A DNA stretch of 64,000 bases, from contig NZ_APND01000004.1 of assembly GCF_040361215.1 (NCBI RefSeq), forward strand, positions 372,001-436,000. The letters run 5' to 3'. The translations under genes were made by a program, and so were the position numbers. Positions 52,851 to 61,914 of the stretch are shown in pieces; within the stretch, counting starts at the first letter, position 1; every line of letters begins with the position of its first letter. A model generated the notes under the pieces. The model ran no database searches. It was not told where the DNA came from and saw only the letters and a list, made by a program, of their open reading frames with translations. The DNA comes from Salinisphaera dokdonensis. GTDB lineage: Bacteria; Pseudomonadota; Gammaproteobacteria; Nevskiales; Salinisphaeraceae.

Positions 52851-53285
52851 TCACGAAGCGCGAGCGAGCAGCCCACGCAATTCGTCGTCGTTAGTCACCA
52901 ACGCCTCGAGCGAATAACCATCCAGCTCCTCGAGAAACGCGGCCTGCGCACGCCCCAATATCTTTTTCAGGCTGCAGGCAGGATCGATTGGACAGGTTGA
53001 GTTCGGGCCAAAGCACTCGAGCAGCCTGAGGTTTTCGGTGCGACGAACCACGGCCCCGATATTGATCTGACTCGCCGGTGTGGCGAGCCGTAGACCGCCA
53101 CCTCGACCGCGCTGGCTGTGGATATAGCCGTACTGGACCAGCGTTTGCGCCACTTTCGCCATATGGTTCGCCGAAATCCCATAGCGATCGGCGGCTGCCT
53201 GAACAGTGGCCGGCATATCCTCGTCTCGGACCGCCAGATAGATGAGCAATCGAAGCGAGTAATCAGTGTGGGTGGTCAGTTGCAT
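52851..53285 (-). CDS. nsrR: Rrf2-family nitric-oxide-sensing repressor NsrR
   Basis: The 144-residue product has the Rrf2 winged helix (LTTHTDYSLRLLIYLAVR, then ANHMAKVAQTLVQYGYI) and three Cys at 91, 98 and 104 (ECFGPNSTCPIDPAC) for an Fe-S cluster. The C-terminus (FLEELDGYSLEALV) resembles E. coli NsrR. It is divergent from hmp, the classic NsrR target, and probably represses it until NO damages the cluster. Confidence 0.92.
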   Translation of the reverse strand: MQLTTHTDYSLRLLIYLAVRDEDMPATVQAAADRYGISANHMAKVAQTLVQYGYIHSQRGRGGGLRLATPASQINIGAVVRRTENLRLLECFGPNSTCPIDPACSLKKILGRAQAAFLEELDGYSLEALVTNDDELRGLLARAS

Positions 53286-53300
53286 GTGTGCTTGACATAT

Positions 53301-53340
53301 TTAATTAGGTAATTAACATACCAATTATAATTCGGTATGT
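53301..53340. promoter_or_regulatory. Overlapping palindromes and -10 box in the nsrR/hmp control region
   Basis: TTAATTA-GG-TAATTAA (53301-53316) is a perfect 7-bp dyad, and ACATACC (53316-53322) pairs with GGTATGT (53334-53340). A perfect TATAAT at 53326-53331 lies inside the second dyad, so a bound repressor would block hmp transcription. NsrR is the obvious candidate; the sequence differs from the enteric NsrR consensus. Confidence 0.65.
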
Positions 53341-53363
53341 CACTTACTTGTTTGGAGAAAGCC

Positions 53364-54590
53364 GTGCTGACAGACTCCCAGAAAATGATCGTCAAGCAGA
53401 CGGTGCCTATATTGCAGGCGCACGGTGAGACGCTGACACGTCACTTCTACGCTCGGATGTTTCGGGTCAATCCCGAGGTGCAGGCGTACTTCAATCCAGC
53501 ACACCAGCGCTCGGGCGGCCAGCAGCGCGCTCTGGCCGGGGCAATACTTGCCTACGCGCAGCATATCGACGATCCCGCGGTGCTCTCTGATGCGGTCGAG
53601 TTGATCGCGCAGAAGCACGCGTCCCTGAGTATCAAACCGGAGCACTATCCGATCGTGGGCGACAATCTCCTCGCCTCGATTCGCGAGGTTCTGGGCGAGG
53701 CCGCGACCGATGAGGTCATCAACGCTTGGGCAGCCGCCTATAGAGTGCTGGCTGATATCTTCATCACGCGTGAGGCACAGATTTATCGCGATCAGCAAAC
53801 GCAATATGGCTGGCAGGGATTCAAACCGTTTCTCGTCGACCGGCGAGAACAAAGCAGCGACAACATCACGTCGCTTTATCTCAAGCCGACCGACGGCAAG
53901 CCACTTGCGGCGCATAAGCCTGGGCAATACATCAGCATCCGTGTGGCGCTCAAGGGCGGCGAGACCGTCATGCGGAACTACAGCTTGTCTAACCCGCCGG
54001 GCAGCAACTATTACCGAATCAGTGTCAAACGTGAATCGGACGCTGAGGGAAATGCCCCCGACGGTGTGTTTTCAAACTATCTGCACGACCACCTCAGAGT
54101 CGGCGATCGCGTCGAGCTGAGTCCGCCTTGCGGCGAATTTACGCTCGACAGGCCGGACGATCCCGTCAATCCGTTGGTGTTCATAGCCGGCGGCGTCGGC
54201 ATCACGCCCTTGATCTCGATGCTACATGAAGCACTGGACCAATCAGACGGCAGCCGCCCGATTGTTTTTATCCAAGCGGCGCTCAACAGTGCTGTTCAAG
54301 CCTTTGCGGACGAACTCGACGCGTTGCGGAAAGCCTATTCGAACCTGCGCGTCCATGTGCGCTTCAGCGCGCCCGGTGACGCCGACCGGATGGCGAACCA
54401 GCACGACAGTATTGGCTTTGTCGACGACGACCTGCTCGACGAGATGGTCACGAGCCCTGACGCCGACTATTATTTCTGCGGCCCCACCCCGATGCTCACG
54501 CATATCCACGCGCTGCTGCGTCGTCGCAATGTGCCCGAGGATCATCTGCACTACGAATTCTTTGGCCCTAACACCACACTCGCGGCGTGA
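53364..54590 (+). CDS. hmp: Flavohaemoglobin Hmp (nitric oxide dioxygenase)
   Basis: Hmp converts NO to nitrate with NADPH. I use the GTG at 53364, with GGAGA 6 nt upstream (408 residues); an ATG at 53337 is the alternative. The globin domain has Tyr29 and proximal His85 (AQKHASLSIKPEHY), then the FAD domain (MRNYSLSNPPG) and NAD domain (FIAGGVGITPLISML, and DYYFCGPTPM). Confidence 0.95.
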   Translation: MLTDSQKMIVKQTVPILQAHGETLTRHFYARMFRVNPEVQAYFNPAHQRSGGQQRALAGAILAYAQHIDDPAVLSDAVELIAQKHASLSIKPEHYPIVGDNLLASIREVLGEAATDEVINAWAAAYRVLADIFITREAQIYRDQQTQYGWQGFKPFLVDRREQSSDNITSLYLKPTDGKPLAAHKPGQYISIRVALKGGETVMRNYSLSNPPGSNYYRISVKRESDAEGNAPDGVFSNYLHDHLRVGDRVELSPPCGEFTLDRPDDPVNPLVFIAGGVGITPLISMLHEALDQSDGSRPIVFIQAALNSAVQAFADELDALRKAYSNLRVHVRFSAPGDADRMANQHDSIGFVDDDLLDEMVTSPDADYYFCGPTPMLTHIHALLRRRNVPEDHLHYEFFGPNTTLAA

Positions 54591-55256
54591 CGTCTATGTT
54601 GTCGCCGCCGGCGGTACCCAGGCAGTCGTGAACATGGCTGTCGGCCGCGCCGAATTGGATTCAAGTTTCATGGCGACCTTGATTTTCGCCAAGGTCAGGT
54701 AGCGACCGGTGGGTTGGACGCACGCCCGACCGACAACCGGCAATGGATGACGCTCCTCGCCTTCGGTCCCGTCGCTGTGGGCGTCAGGTTCAAGCTCGCG
54801 GTCGTGCGGGCCTATCCCCGGATGTCCGACGTCGCCATGGGCGCGCCGCGGTTACCACGATTGCGGTCACGAATATGACCATTGGCACCTTGGGCGCGCC
54901 TGTTCAGACCGACGTCTGACGCATGCTCGGCTGGTCCTGGGTCTCACAATTCGGTTAAGCGCTGCCGGCGGTCGCCGTGCTGGGACTCGCCTCCTCCTCC
55001 GCCCTCTTAGCGCTGCTGTTCTTTCCCATGGACTCTGCAGCGGCGAGCCTCCCAGCATTCGGTGACGCTGATGGGTGTTCAAATCCCTCAGACGTACGAA
55101 GCTACCGAAATAGCCACATATAAAACGCGCGACTCACCGTGCCCAGCCTGTAAGTGCGGGTGCGTTGCGTGATCGACGATCACCGCCTACGGCCCATCGA
55201 TGTGAAACAGGTCATGGCGGTGAGCCGGCGCACGGACTATAAATAGCTGAATGGCA
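54591..55256 (+). pseudogene. Gene relics, probably an MFS transporter remnant
   Basis: No intact gene lies here. Between about 54710 and 55040 the plus strand carries scraps in shifting frames that look like a major-facilitator transporter (VTNMTIGTLGAPVQTDV, then VAVLGLASSSALLALLFF), broken by stops. The rest is unrecognisable. Loss of genes here fits the decay seen across the island. Confidence 0.4.
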
Positions 55257-56990
55257 CTACTGTTTTAGGACCCCATGACCATTCCCTGGGCTCGCGGCGC
55301 GGCACTGACTAAATATATCGCCGGCGCTCGCGTAAACCGGCGTCTGAATACGGAACAATCCAAGGACCGAATCAAACAGATTGTCTTGTGAGTAGGGATT
55401 GCCGGCAATCCGGGTGAGGCAGCCGCGATCAAGGCCGAACTCGGACGAGAACCAAGCCAATGCAGGTACGTGGGTCTGTACCGCCGGTGCAAGCGCGTAG
55501 GGAAAGCCGTGCAGGTAGAGCCCGTTTTCGCCCAGCGACTCGCCGTGATCGGAGAGATACAGCAACGCGGTGGCGTCCTGGTTCTGCCGCGCATCCTGTT
55601 CCAGCAGGCCGATGATCTGGTCGAGCACGTGGTCGGTATAGACAATCGTGTTGTCGTAGGCGTTGATGATCGCCTGCCGATCGCAGTCCTGCGGCAGGTT
55701 GCTTGAACACACGGGCGTGAAGCGCTCGAAGCGGTCGGGATAGCGCTTGTAGTATTCCGGGCCATGACTGCCCTGCTGGTGCAGCACCACAAGCAGATCG
55801 CCCTTGGCGCCGTCGATCCGGTCCTGCAATCCCTGCAGCAGGATCTCGTCGTGGCATTCACCGTCGCCGCACAACGCGGGGTCGTCCGCGTTGGACAAAT
55901 CCTCGCTGGGCACACGGGCACAGACGCCCTTGCAGCCGGAGTTGTTGTCACGCCAGAGCACCTCCACGCCGGCATGGGCGAGGACATCGAGCAGGCCTTC
56001 GGTATGGCGCGCCTCGTACTCGTCGTAATCGCCTCGATCGAGCCGCGAGAACATGCAGGGCACCGATACCGACGTCGACGTGCCGCAGGAGGAGAATTCC
56101 GGGAAGTTGATCAGATCGCGCTTCGCGAGCCGTGGATTCGTGTCCCTCGCGTAGCCGTTGAGCGAGAAGTTGGCGGCACGCGCCGTTTCGCCGACCACCA
56201 GCACGACGACACGGCGCGACGTTCCAACCGGGCGTTGCTGATGGGCATCACGGCCGAGCGGCGCCACCGGCGTGTTGGCCGCTTTGGCTGTCTGCATCGC
56301 CGTGTCGATAGCGGCATAGAGCGGATAGGTCGGATTGATCAGGTAGCGCAGTTCGCGGTGCTGACGCAGGACCAGCGAAAAATCCTTGTAGTGCGCATAG
56401 GCGCTGACGCCCAGCACTCCGACCGCGAGCGTCACGGTGAGCGCGCGAATGCCCAGCTCGCGCCAGAATGGCCGATAGCGGATGCGCCATGCCAAGACCA
56501 CAAGCGACGGCAGGAATGCGGTCAGCAACAGATGGCCGATCAGCCGTGCGCTGAGCAGACCCGACGCTTCACGGCTGTCTGTTTCGAGCACGTTGTGGAT
56601 CATCGTGTCGTCGATGACCACGCCGTAGACGTTCATGAAATAACTGGCGAGCGAGGCGATGAACAACAACACGACAATCGCCGGCTTGAACAGATAACGC
56701 AGGGCGAACAGCGATACCAGCAGCACGAAGAAGGCGAGTAGCGCCGACGCTAGGGCCAGACCGAAACCCAGGTTGCGTGCCATGCCGATATCGGCTGCCG
56801 CGATCACCGCTTTCCAGAACGCCGTATTCAGAAAGATCGCCAGAAACGCCGCCACCGTGAGCGTCAGCCCGACCGTGCCGCTTTCCGGGCGCGGCAACGC
56901 ATGCAGACAACGACGCAGGCGTGAAGAGGATTCTGGCGTGGTCGACGACATGGGCAGCGTGCTCGCGAGCTGATTGACTTTGAAGTCCAA
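55257..56990 (-). CDS. eptA: Lipid A phosphoethanolamine transferase EptA/PmrC
   Basis: EptA puts phosphoethanolamine on lipid A phosphates and lowers polymyxin sensitivity. The 577-residue product has an N-terminal membrane domain (five helices, about 38-195) and a periplasmic sulfatase-fold domain: Glu268 (VVGETARAANFSLNGYARD), nucleophile Thr306 (SCGTSTSVSVPCMFS), and the C-terminal YLSDHGESLGENGLYLHG with His ligands. It may start at residue 14. It is the last gene of the lipid A cluster, next to its likely regulator. Confidence 0.94.
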   Translation of the reverse strand: MDFKVNQLASTLPMSSTTPESSSRLRRCLHALPRPESGTVGLTLTVAAFLAIFLNTAFWKAVIAAADIGMARNLGFGLALASALLAFFVLLVSLFALRYLFKPAIVVLLFIASLASYFMNVYGVVIDDTMIHNVLETDSREASGLLSARLIGHLLLTAFLPSLVVLAWRIRYRPFWRELGIRALTVTLAVGVLGVSAYAHYKDFSLVLRQHRELRYLINPTYPLYAAIDTAMQTAKAANTPVAPLGRDAHQQRPVGTSRRVVVLVVGETARAANFSLNGYARDTNPRLAKRDLINFPEFSSCGTSTSVSVPCMFSRLDRGDYDEYEARHTEGLLDVLAHAGVEVLWRDNNSGCKGVCARVPSEDLSNADDPALCGDGECHDEILLQGLQDRIDGAKGDLLVVLHQQGSHGPEYYKRYPDRFERFTPVCSSNLPQDCDRQAIINAYDNTIVYTDHVLDQIIGLLEQDARQNQDATALLYLSDHGESLGENGLYLHGFPYALAPAVQTHVPALAWFSSEFGLDRGCLTRIAGNPYSQDNLFDSVLGLFRIQTPVYASAGDIFSQCRAASPGNGHGVLKQ

Positions 56991-57074
56991 TCCTTGCGCG
57001 CGCGCCGTGTGCCGCCCGTCCTGCTGTCGTGGGTATTGCGTTAGATTGGGCGGGTCGGTGCCTGAAACGCCCGA

Positions 57075-58361
57075 CTAGTGGAAACGCAGATCGAAACGGG
57101 TGCCGGTACCGAGCGTGCTGCTGACATCGACCGTCCAGCCAAAGCGCTCACTGATGCGCTTGACCAGATACAGACCCAGTCCCTGGCCCCGGCTGTGAGC
57201 ACCGCGGAAACGTCGATCGAACAGCCGCGACAAGGCCGCCGGCGCGATGCCTTTACCGTGATCGCGAATCGTCAGGCAGCCGCGAGCCAGCACGATATCG
57301 ATCCGTGCCGTGCCGCCATGCTCGATGGCGTTGCGCAGCAGGTTGTTGACCACCGACAACAACATGCTCGCCGGCGCCGACACCTCGGCTTCGCCGCGCG
57401 CGTCGAACACGATCTCGGGACACGGCTGAGCGGCGCCGGCAAACATCTCCTGCTGCATGGCAACCGCTTCGCGCACCACCGGACTGACGGGCGTAAAACA
57501 ACGCTCGTCGGACTCTTCGCGGGCAAACAGCAGCAGCGACTCGATCAGCTCGTGCATGCGCGCGGTGGCCGAGCGCGCCCGCATCAGGCGGGTGCGCGAC
57601 CTGGTCGAGAGGCTGTCGTCGGCGGCCATCAGATCGATGGAACTGATCGCAGTGGCCAGCGGCGTACGCAGTTCGTGGCTGGCGTCCTCGGTAAACGCCT
57701 GCTCGCGGGCGACGAACGCGTCGAAGCGATCCAGCACGCTGTCGAACGCCTCGACAATCACGTCCAGTTGGCGATCACCGGTGGCGACATGCAGCTGCGG
57801 ACGTTGCTTGCCCGGCACCACCTGAGAGACACGCTCTGCGAGCCCGCGTACCGGCCGCATCACCAGCTGCGACAGCCACAGCGCCAGCGTCACGGCCAGA
57901 AAGAGCGCCCCGAGGCCGACGACCCAGGCCACGCCGATTAGCTCTTTTTCCAGGCGCTCGACCGGGGTGAGATCGAGCAGGACATACAGGCTCTTGTCGC
58001 CGATATCGAGCCGCGCGGCGCCATATTCGTACTCGGCGTCCGGCACCTCAATCTCGCGCGAGCGCCCGTCCGGCAGATGCGCCAGCGATGGGGGCAGGCT
58101 CGCTGTGTCGCCGCGCGGCACGACAAAGACCTGCAGCCCGGGCTCGGTGATCTGTAGCAGCGCCGGGTCGCGCTCGTACAGGGCCGCTATCCGGTCCATA
58201 TCGCGCGACAGCTCACCGTGGATCATGTCGTCCTCGAGCACGTCGAGGAATTCGGATACCGCATAGACAAAACCGCCGAGCAGCACGAACACCAGCGCCA
58301 GCATCGCCAGCAGAAAACGCGGCCGCAGGCCCAGCCGTGGCAGCAGCCTAGAGCGACTCAT
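57075..58361 (-). CDS. Sensor histidine kinase (ColS/PmrB type)
   Basis: The 428-residue product has two membrane helices flanking a periplasmic domain (about 38-145), HAMP, and the H box with EDASHELRTPLATAIS, then an HATPase (VVNNLLRNAIEHGG, RDHGKGI, GQGLGLYLVKRI). It overlaps the response regulator by 14 bp. It is followed by eptA, so it probably senses envelope stress or cations and controls lipid A modification. Confidence 0.93.
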   Translation of the reverse strand: MSRSRLLPRLGLRPRFLLAMLALVFVLLGGFVYAVSEFLDVLEDDMIHGELSRDMDRIAALYERDPALLQITEPGLQVFVVPRGDTASLPPSLAHLPDGRSREIEVPDAEYEYGAARLDIGDKSLYVLLDLTPVERLEKELIGVAWVVGLGALFLAVTLALWLSQLVMRPVRGLAERVSQVVPGKQRPQLHVATGDRQLDVIVEAFDSVLDRFDAFVAREQAFTEDASHELRTPLATAISSIDLMAADDSLSTRSRTRLMRARSATARMHELIESLLLFAREESDERCFTPVSPVVREAVAMQQEMFAGAAQPCPEIVFDARGEAEVSAPASMLLSVVNNLLRNAIEHGGTARIDIVLARGCLTIRDHGKGIAPAALSRLFDRRFRGAHSRGQGLGLYLVKRISERFGWTVDVSSTLGTGTRFDLRFH

Positions 58362-59028
58362 CGTCCGCCAGCCGGTAGCCGATCCCGTGCACGGTCTTGA
58401 GTAGCTTGGTCGGAAACGGCTTGTCGATGATGCCCCGCAGCTGGTGGATATGGCCCCGCAGCGCGGCCTCGCTGTCGGGCGGGTCGTCGCCCCAGATGGC
58501 GCGCTCTACGGTGGTGGTCCGGACCACGGCAGGCGATGCGCGCATGAGCAGTTCCAGCATGCGCATCCCAGTTGGGGTCAGCGTCAGCCGCCGCCCGCTG
58601 CGGCGTACGATCAGGGTACGCAGGTCGAAGATCAGATCCGAAACCACCAGATGATCGGTCGCCCCGGCCGCGCGTCGCACTACCGCCGTAAGCCGCATAT
58701 GCAGCTCCTGCAACGAGAACGGCTTGGTCAGATAGTCGTCGGCCCCGGTTTCGAAGCCGGTCAGGCGATCGCGCAGGGTATCGCGGGCGGTGAGCATCAG
58801 AATCGGCACGTTGTTACCGGCATCCAGGCGCAGCCGCTCGCACAGCGATAGCCCGTCGAGGCCGGGCAGGCTCAGATCCAGAACCAGCACATCGTAGTTA
58901 TTGACTACCGCAAGATGCAGGCCGGTCAGGCCATCGCCGGCATAGTCGACGATATCACCCTGCTCTTCACAGTATTCGCCGATATTGGCTGCCAGATCGT
59001 CGTTGTCTTCAACAATCAGGATATACAT
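58348..59028 (-). CDS. OmpR/PhoB-family response regulator
   Basis: Start is the ATG at 59028 (MYILIVEDNDDLAANIGEYC, 226 residues). The receiver has Asp51 (VLVLDLSLPGLDG), the Thr/Lys positions (MLTARDT, DDYLTKPF), and a C-terminal winged helix (TPTGMRMLELLMRASPAVVR). It pairs with the downstream kinase. Confidence 0.94.
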   Translation of the reverse strand: MYILIVEDNDDLAANIGEYCEEQGDIVDYAGDGLTGLHLAVVNNYDVLVLDLSLPGLDGLSLCERLRLDAGNNVPILMLTARDTLRDRLTGFETGADDYLTKPFSLQELHMRLTAVVRRAAGATDHLVVSDLIFDLRTLIVRRSGRRLTLTPTGMRMLELLMRASPAVVRTTTVERAIWGDDPPDSEAALRGHIHQLRGIIDKPFPTKLLKTVHGIGYRLADDESL

Positions 59029-59032
59029 GACG

Positions 59033-60628
59033 TCAGGCTCCAGCGTTCTGGGGAGCACGGCAAGCCGTGCCGGGCGGCAGACGGGTCGCTGAGAATTCGG
59101 AATTGTTATCGGCCAGCAGCGGCTCGAACGCCAGCCACCCGGCCAGTTCGCGCCGTCGCTCCCGTGGATAGATCAGCAGGACCGCCGCGTTTTGTCGACT
59201 AATCCAGTCGCAGACGGCATCGAGCGCCTCGGCACCTTTCACCGGGCGGTCGAGGTAATAAGAATAATGGGCCGCATCGATATCCCAGACCACGATCGGC
59301 ATCTCCGGCTCGACGTGCCGCGATAACACTTTCACGAAGATAAGCTCGTCGTAGCGCGCGCTGCTCCAAAGCGTGGGCATCGCCCCACCTTGGAAAAGCC
59401 CCACGGCGAAGGCCCCCGCCACCAGCGCTGCAGCAGCCGGTGTCCGGCGTCGACGCAGCGCCCATCCGGCACCCCCGACAAGCAACAACCCGGCTGCAGC
59501 CACCAGCAGCGCAGACAGCCCGGCTTCATAGACCAGCCAGACGAGCGCCACGCCAACCACTGCGATCACGAGCCCGACACAGACCCGCGCCCAGGCGACC
59601 CGCGTGATCGCCGCCGCCAACAACAGCATCGCAGGCGCCAACCAGGGCAGCATGTAGATCTCGCGATACTGCGGGCCGAGCGCAAACGCCAGCATCGCGA
59701 ACACGATCGTGAACGCGAGCAGCCCGGCCGCGCCGCGCCGATCGCGCCAGGCAATCAATGCCGCAGCCGGCAACAGCAGCGCCCAAGGGAGCCAGAGCAT
59801 CGGTGCGCGCAGTAAATAGAACGGCGTGAATAGCCGCAACGGATCGATGGTGAGCAACGCGCCGGAAAGCTGCGAGTCGCCCAGCGTCTGGCCGCCGATC
59901 GCCTGGCGCAGCAGCAGATACCAGGGCACAACCAGTGCAAGCACGATCAACAGACCGCGCACGGGGCGCAGTCGCCGCCAGAGATCGACCGCGCGCTCAC
60001 CGCTCAGAACCGCGTGCAATCCCAGGCCGAGCAGCAGAATGAGCGGCGCCTGCGGCCCCTTGGTCAGGGTCGCGAGACCAACCAGCAGCCAGAGCGCCCA
60101 GGCCCATCGTGCCTGCAGGGCCGCGCCGGCCTGGCGGGTACCGACCCAGGCCGCGAGCACGGCCGTGGTCCAGAACGCATAGAGCATGTCGGGCCGCGCG
60201 TTGTGGCCGTACTTGAAGGCCGCCAATGAGGCCACGCACAGCAGCCCGGCCAGCAGGCCGATTCGAGGATCGAAAAGGCGCGTGCCGATCCAGAGCGCCA
60301 GCAACGCCACGCCGATCACAGCGAATACCGACGGCGCACGTGCAATACCGGCGCCGACATGGTCCTGACCGGCAAGCGTTGCCGCACCGGCCACCAGCCA
60401 GTAGCTCAGCGGCGGCTTGGTCAGCCGGTACTCGCCGTTCAGGCGCGGCACCAGCCAATCGCCACTTTCGAGCATGTTTTCGGCGGTCTGGGCGACATAG
60501 ATCTCGTGGCTTTCCAGCGGGATATCGCTCATGCCCCGGCCCGCCACGGCCAGGGCGAGCAGCGCGATGACGGCCACTGCCATCCATGCCGACGGCGCTC
60601 CAGCCGGCAATCGCATCCCCACGCTCAT
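59033..60628 (-). CDS. ArnT-like lipid A glycosyltransferase (GT83)
   Basis: The 531-residue product is a multi-spanning GT-C enzyme with the first periplasmic-loop motif SDIPLESHEIYVAQTAENML and TKPPLSYWLVA, as in ArnT. It transfers a sugar from undecaprenyl phosphate to lipid A. No arnA, arnB or arnD gene is here, so the sugar may not be aminoarabinose. It is 4 bp upstream of the response regulator. Confidence 0.88.
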   Translation of the reverse strand: MSVGMRLPAGAPSAWMAVAVIALLALAVAGRGMSDIPLESHEIYVAQTAENMLESGDWLVPRLNGEYRLTKPPLSYWLVAGAATLAGQDHVGAGIARAPSVFAVIGVALLALWIGTRLFDPRIGLLAGLLCVASLAAFKYGHNARPDMLYAFWTTAVLAAWVGTRQAGAALQARWAWALWLLVGLATLTKGPQAPLILLLGLGLHAVLSGERAVDLWRRLRPVRGLLIVLALVVPWYLLLRQAIGGQTLGDSQLSGALLTIDPLRLFTPFYLLRAPMLWLPWALLLPAAALIAWRDRRGAAGLLAFTIVFAMLAFALGPQYREIYMLPWLAPAMLLLAAAITRVAWARVCVGLVIAVVGVALVWLVYEAGLSALLVAAAGLLLVGGAGWALRRRRTPAAAALVAGAFAVGLFQGGAMPTLWSSARYDELIFVKVLSRHVEPEMPIVVWDIDAAHYSYYLDRPVKGAEALDAVCDWISRQNAAVLLIYPRERRRELAGWLAFEPLLADNNSEFSATRLPPGTACRAPQNAGA

Positions 60629-60927
60629 GTCCCGGCCGGCGACGATTCGGCCCGCCCCGCGCGAATCAGATAGAGATTACGCGCATAGATGAACACGCCC
60701 GTGCTCTGCCCGAGAATGAACACCGGGTCGGCGCGATAGATCGCGTAGGTGAGCAGGGTGATCCCGCCGGCGATGCTCAGATACCAGAACGCGACCGGAA
60801 TATGGCTCTGGCGGCGGCGTTCGCTGGCAATCCACTGCACCAGAAACCGGGCCGAAAACAGGGCCTGGCCGACGAGCCCCAGCCCGATCCACACGATGTC
60901 CTGGGTCTGTAGCGCGTCAAACATCAT
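60625..60927 (-). CDS. Lipid A biosynthesis N-terminal domain (LAB_N) membrane protein
   Basis: The 100-residue product has three membrane helices and the LAB_N pattern (GLVGQALFSARFLVQWIASE, RRRQSHIPVAFWYLSI, GGITLLTYAIYR, DPVFILGQSTGVFIYARNL). Such small proteins travel with ArnC- and ArnT-like enzymes. The role may be handling of the undecaprenyl-linked sugar. It overlaps both neighbours. Confidence 0.92.
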   Translation of the reverse strand: MMFDALQTQDIVWIGLGLVGQALFSARFLVQWIASERRRQSHIPVAFWYLSIAGGITLLTYAIYRADPVFILGQSTGVFIYARNLYLIRAGRAESSPAGT

Positions 60928-61708
60928 CCACCTCGTAATCGATACGGCAGGCACGCCGCTGTAACCAGTACACGCCGGCCATATCCAGTAAACCGGCCCA
61001 GAGCCGATTGCCCACGCCGTACTTCGACCGTCCCGCGCGCCGCGGCCGATGCGCCACCGGCACGCTGATCACCTGCGCACCGGCGCGCACAAACAACGCG
61101 GGCAGGAACCGATGCATATGCCGAAAGCGCGGCAGCGCAAGAAAATCATCGCGGGCGAAGACCTTGAGACCACAGCCCGTATCCGGACAGCCGTCGCCCA
61201 GCAACGCGCCGCGTAGACTGTTGGCCACGCGTGACGACAGCCGCCGCAGCGCGCTGTCGATGCGCGTCCGGCGCCAGCCGACCACGAGACAGCGGCCTGT
61301 CTGTGCCTGCTCGCGATAGGCGTCGACCAGTCGGGCGATATCAGCCGGCGGGTTCTGGCCATCGCCGTCGAGGGTCGCGATCAGCGGCGCCCGTGCGGCA
61401 TGGATGCCGTTGGCAAGCGCCGCGCTCTGACCACAGTTTTGCGGCAAGCGCACGACCCGCAGCGTGGCGACACGCCCGGCGGCGAGCGACAGCACGGACG
61501 CCGTATCGTCGGTCGAACCGTCGTCCACGGCGATCAGCTCGTAGTCGATCTGGCCGGCGAGCGCACGATCAATCTCCGCAAGCAGCACGGCAACGCTGTC
61601 CTGCTCGTTGTAGAAGGGGATGATCACGGCCAGGGACGGCGGCGTACGGCTGTCGCGATTAAGCAAACGCTTCGATCCTCGTGCGTGCCGCCCCACAAGG
61701 AGCGGCAC
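60917..61708 (-). CDS. Undecaprenyl-phosphate GT2 glycosyltransferase (ArnC/DPM1-like)
   Basis: This GT-A enzyme has SLAVIIPFYNEQDSVAVLL, the DDGSTDDT motif, LDGDGQNPPADI with the DXD-type Asp, and the C-terminal PVAHRPRRAGRSKYG. The absence of the two long C-terminal membrane helices of ArnC suggests that the small LAB_N protein may supply the membrane part. The first codon is a GTG at 61708; a TTG at 61666 with GAGGA upstream is an alternative. It is the first gene of the cluster. Confidence 0.9.
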   Translation of the reverse strand: MPLLVGRHARGSKRLLNRDSRTPPSLAVIIPFYNEQDSVAVLLAEIDRALAGQIDYELIAVDDGSTDDTASVLSLAAGRVATLRVVRLPQNCGQSAALANGIHAARAPLIATLDGDGQNPPADIARLVDAYREQAQTGRCLVVGWRRTRIDSALRRLSSRVANSLRGALLGDGCPDTGCGLKVFARDDFLALPRFRHMHRFLPALFVRAGAQVISVPVAHRPRRAGRSKYGVGNRLWAGLLDMAGVYWLQRRACRIDYEVDDV

Positions 61709-61914
61709 GCTTTAGTATTTACGTTGTACCGAATTATCGACAGCGCAGGTTGCGTGGCCGTTGGCATTGCGTTTGTTTTTCGTTGCCTCGTGAATTCTGC
61801 AGTCATGTGGATCACTTAGGTGCATTCCGACGATGTGGTGACGGGATACCCACGTTTTCCGCACACTGGGCGGGCCAAGCTCTCGCGGGTCAGTCGCTTC
61901 AAGGATCCGTCGTC

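Noticed and set aside
54867..55082. 71-codon minus-strand open frame in the post-hmp spacer
   Set aside because: It is Arg/Pro-rich, has no ribosome site, and lies opposite what looks like a broken transporter gene.
55078..55090. GTTCAAATCC matching part of the tRNA-Pro T-arm, as a possible distal attachment site
   Set aside because: Only 10 bp match and the T-arm is common to many tRNAs; it is too short to call an att site.
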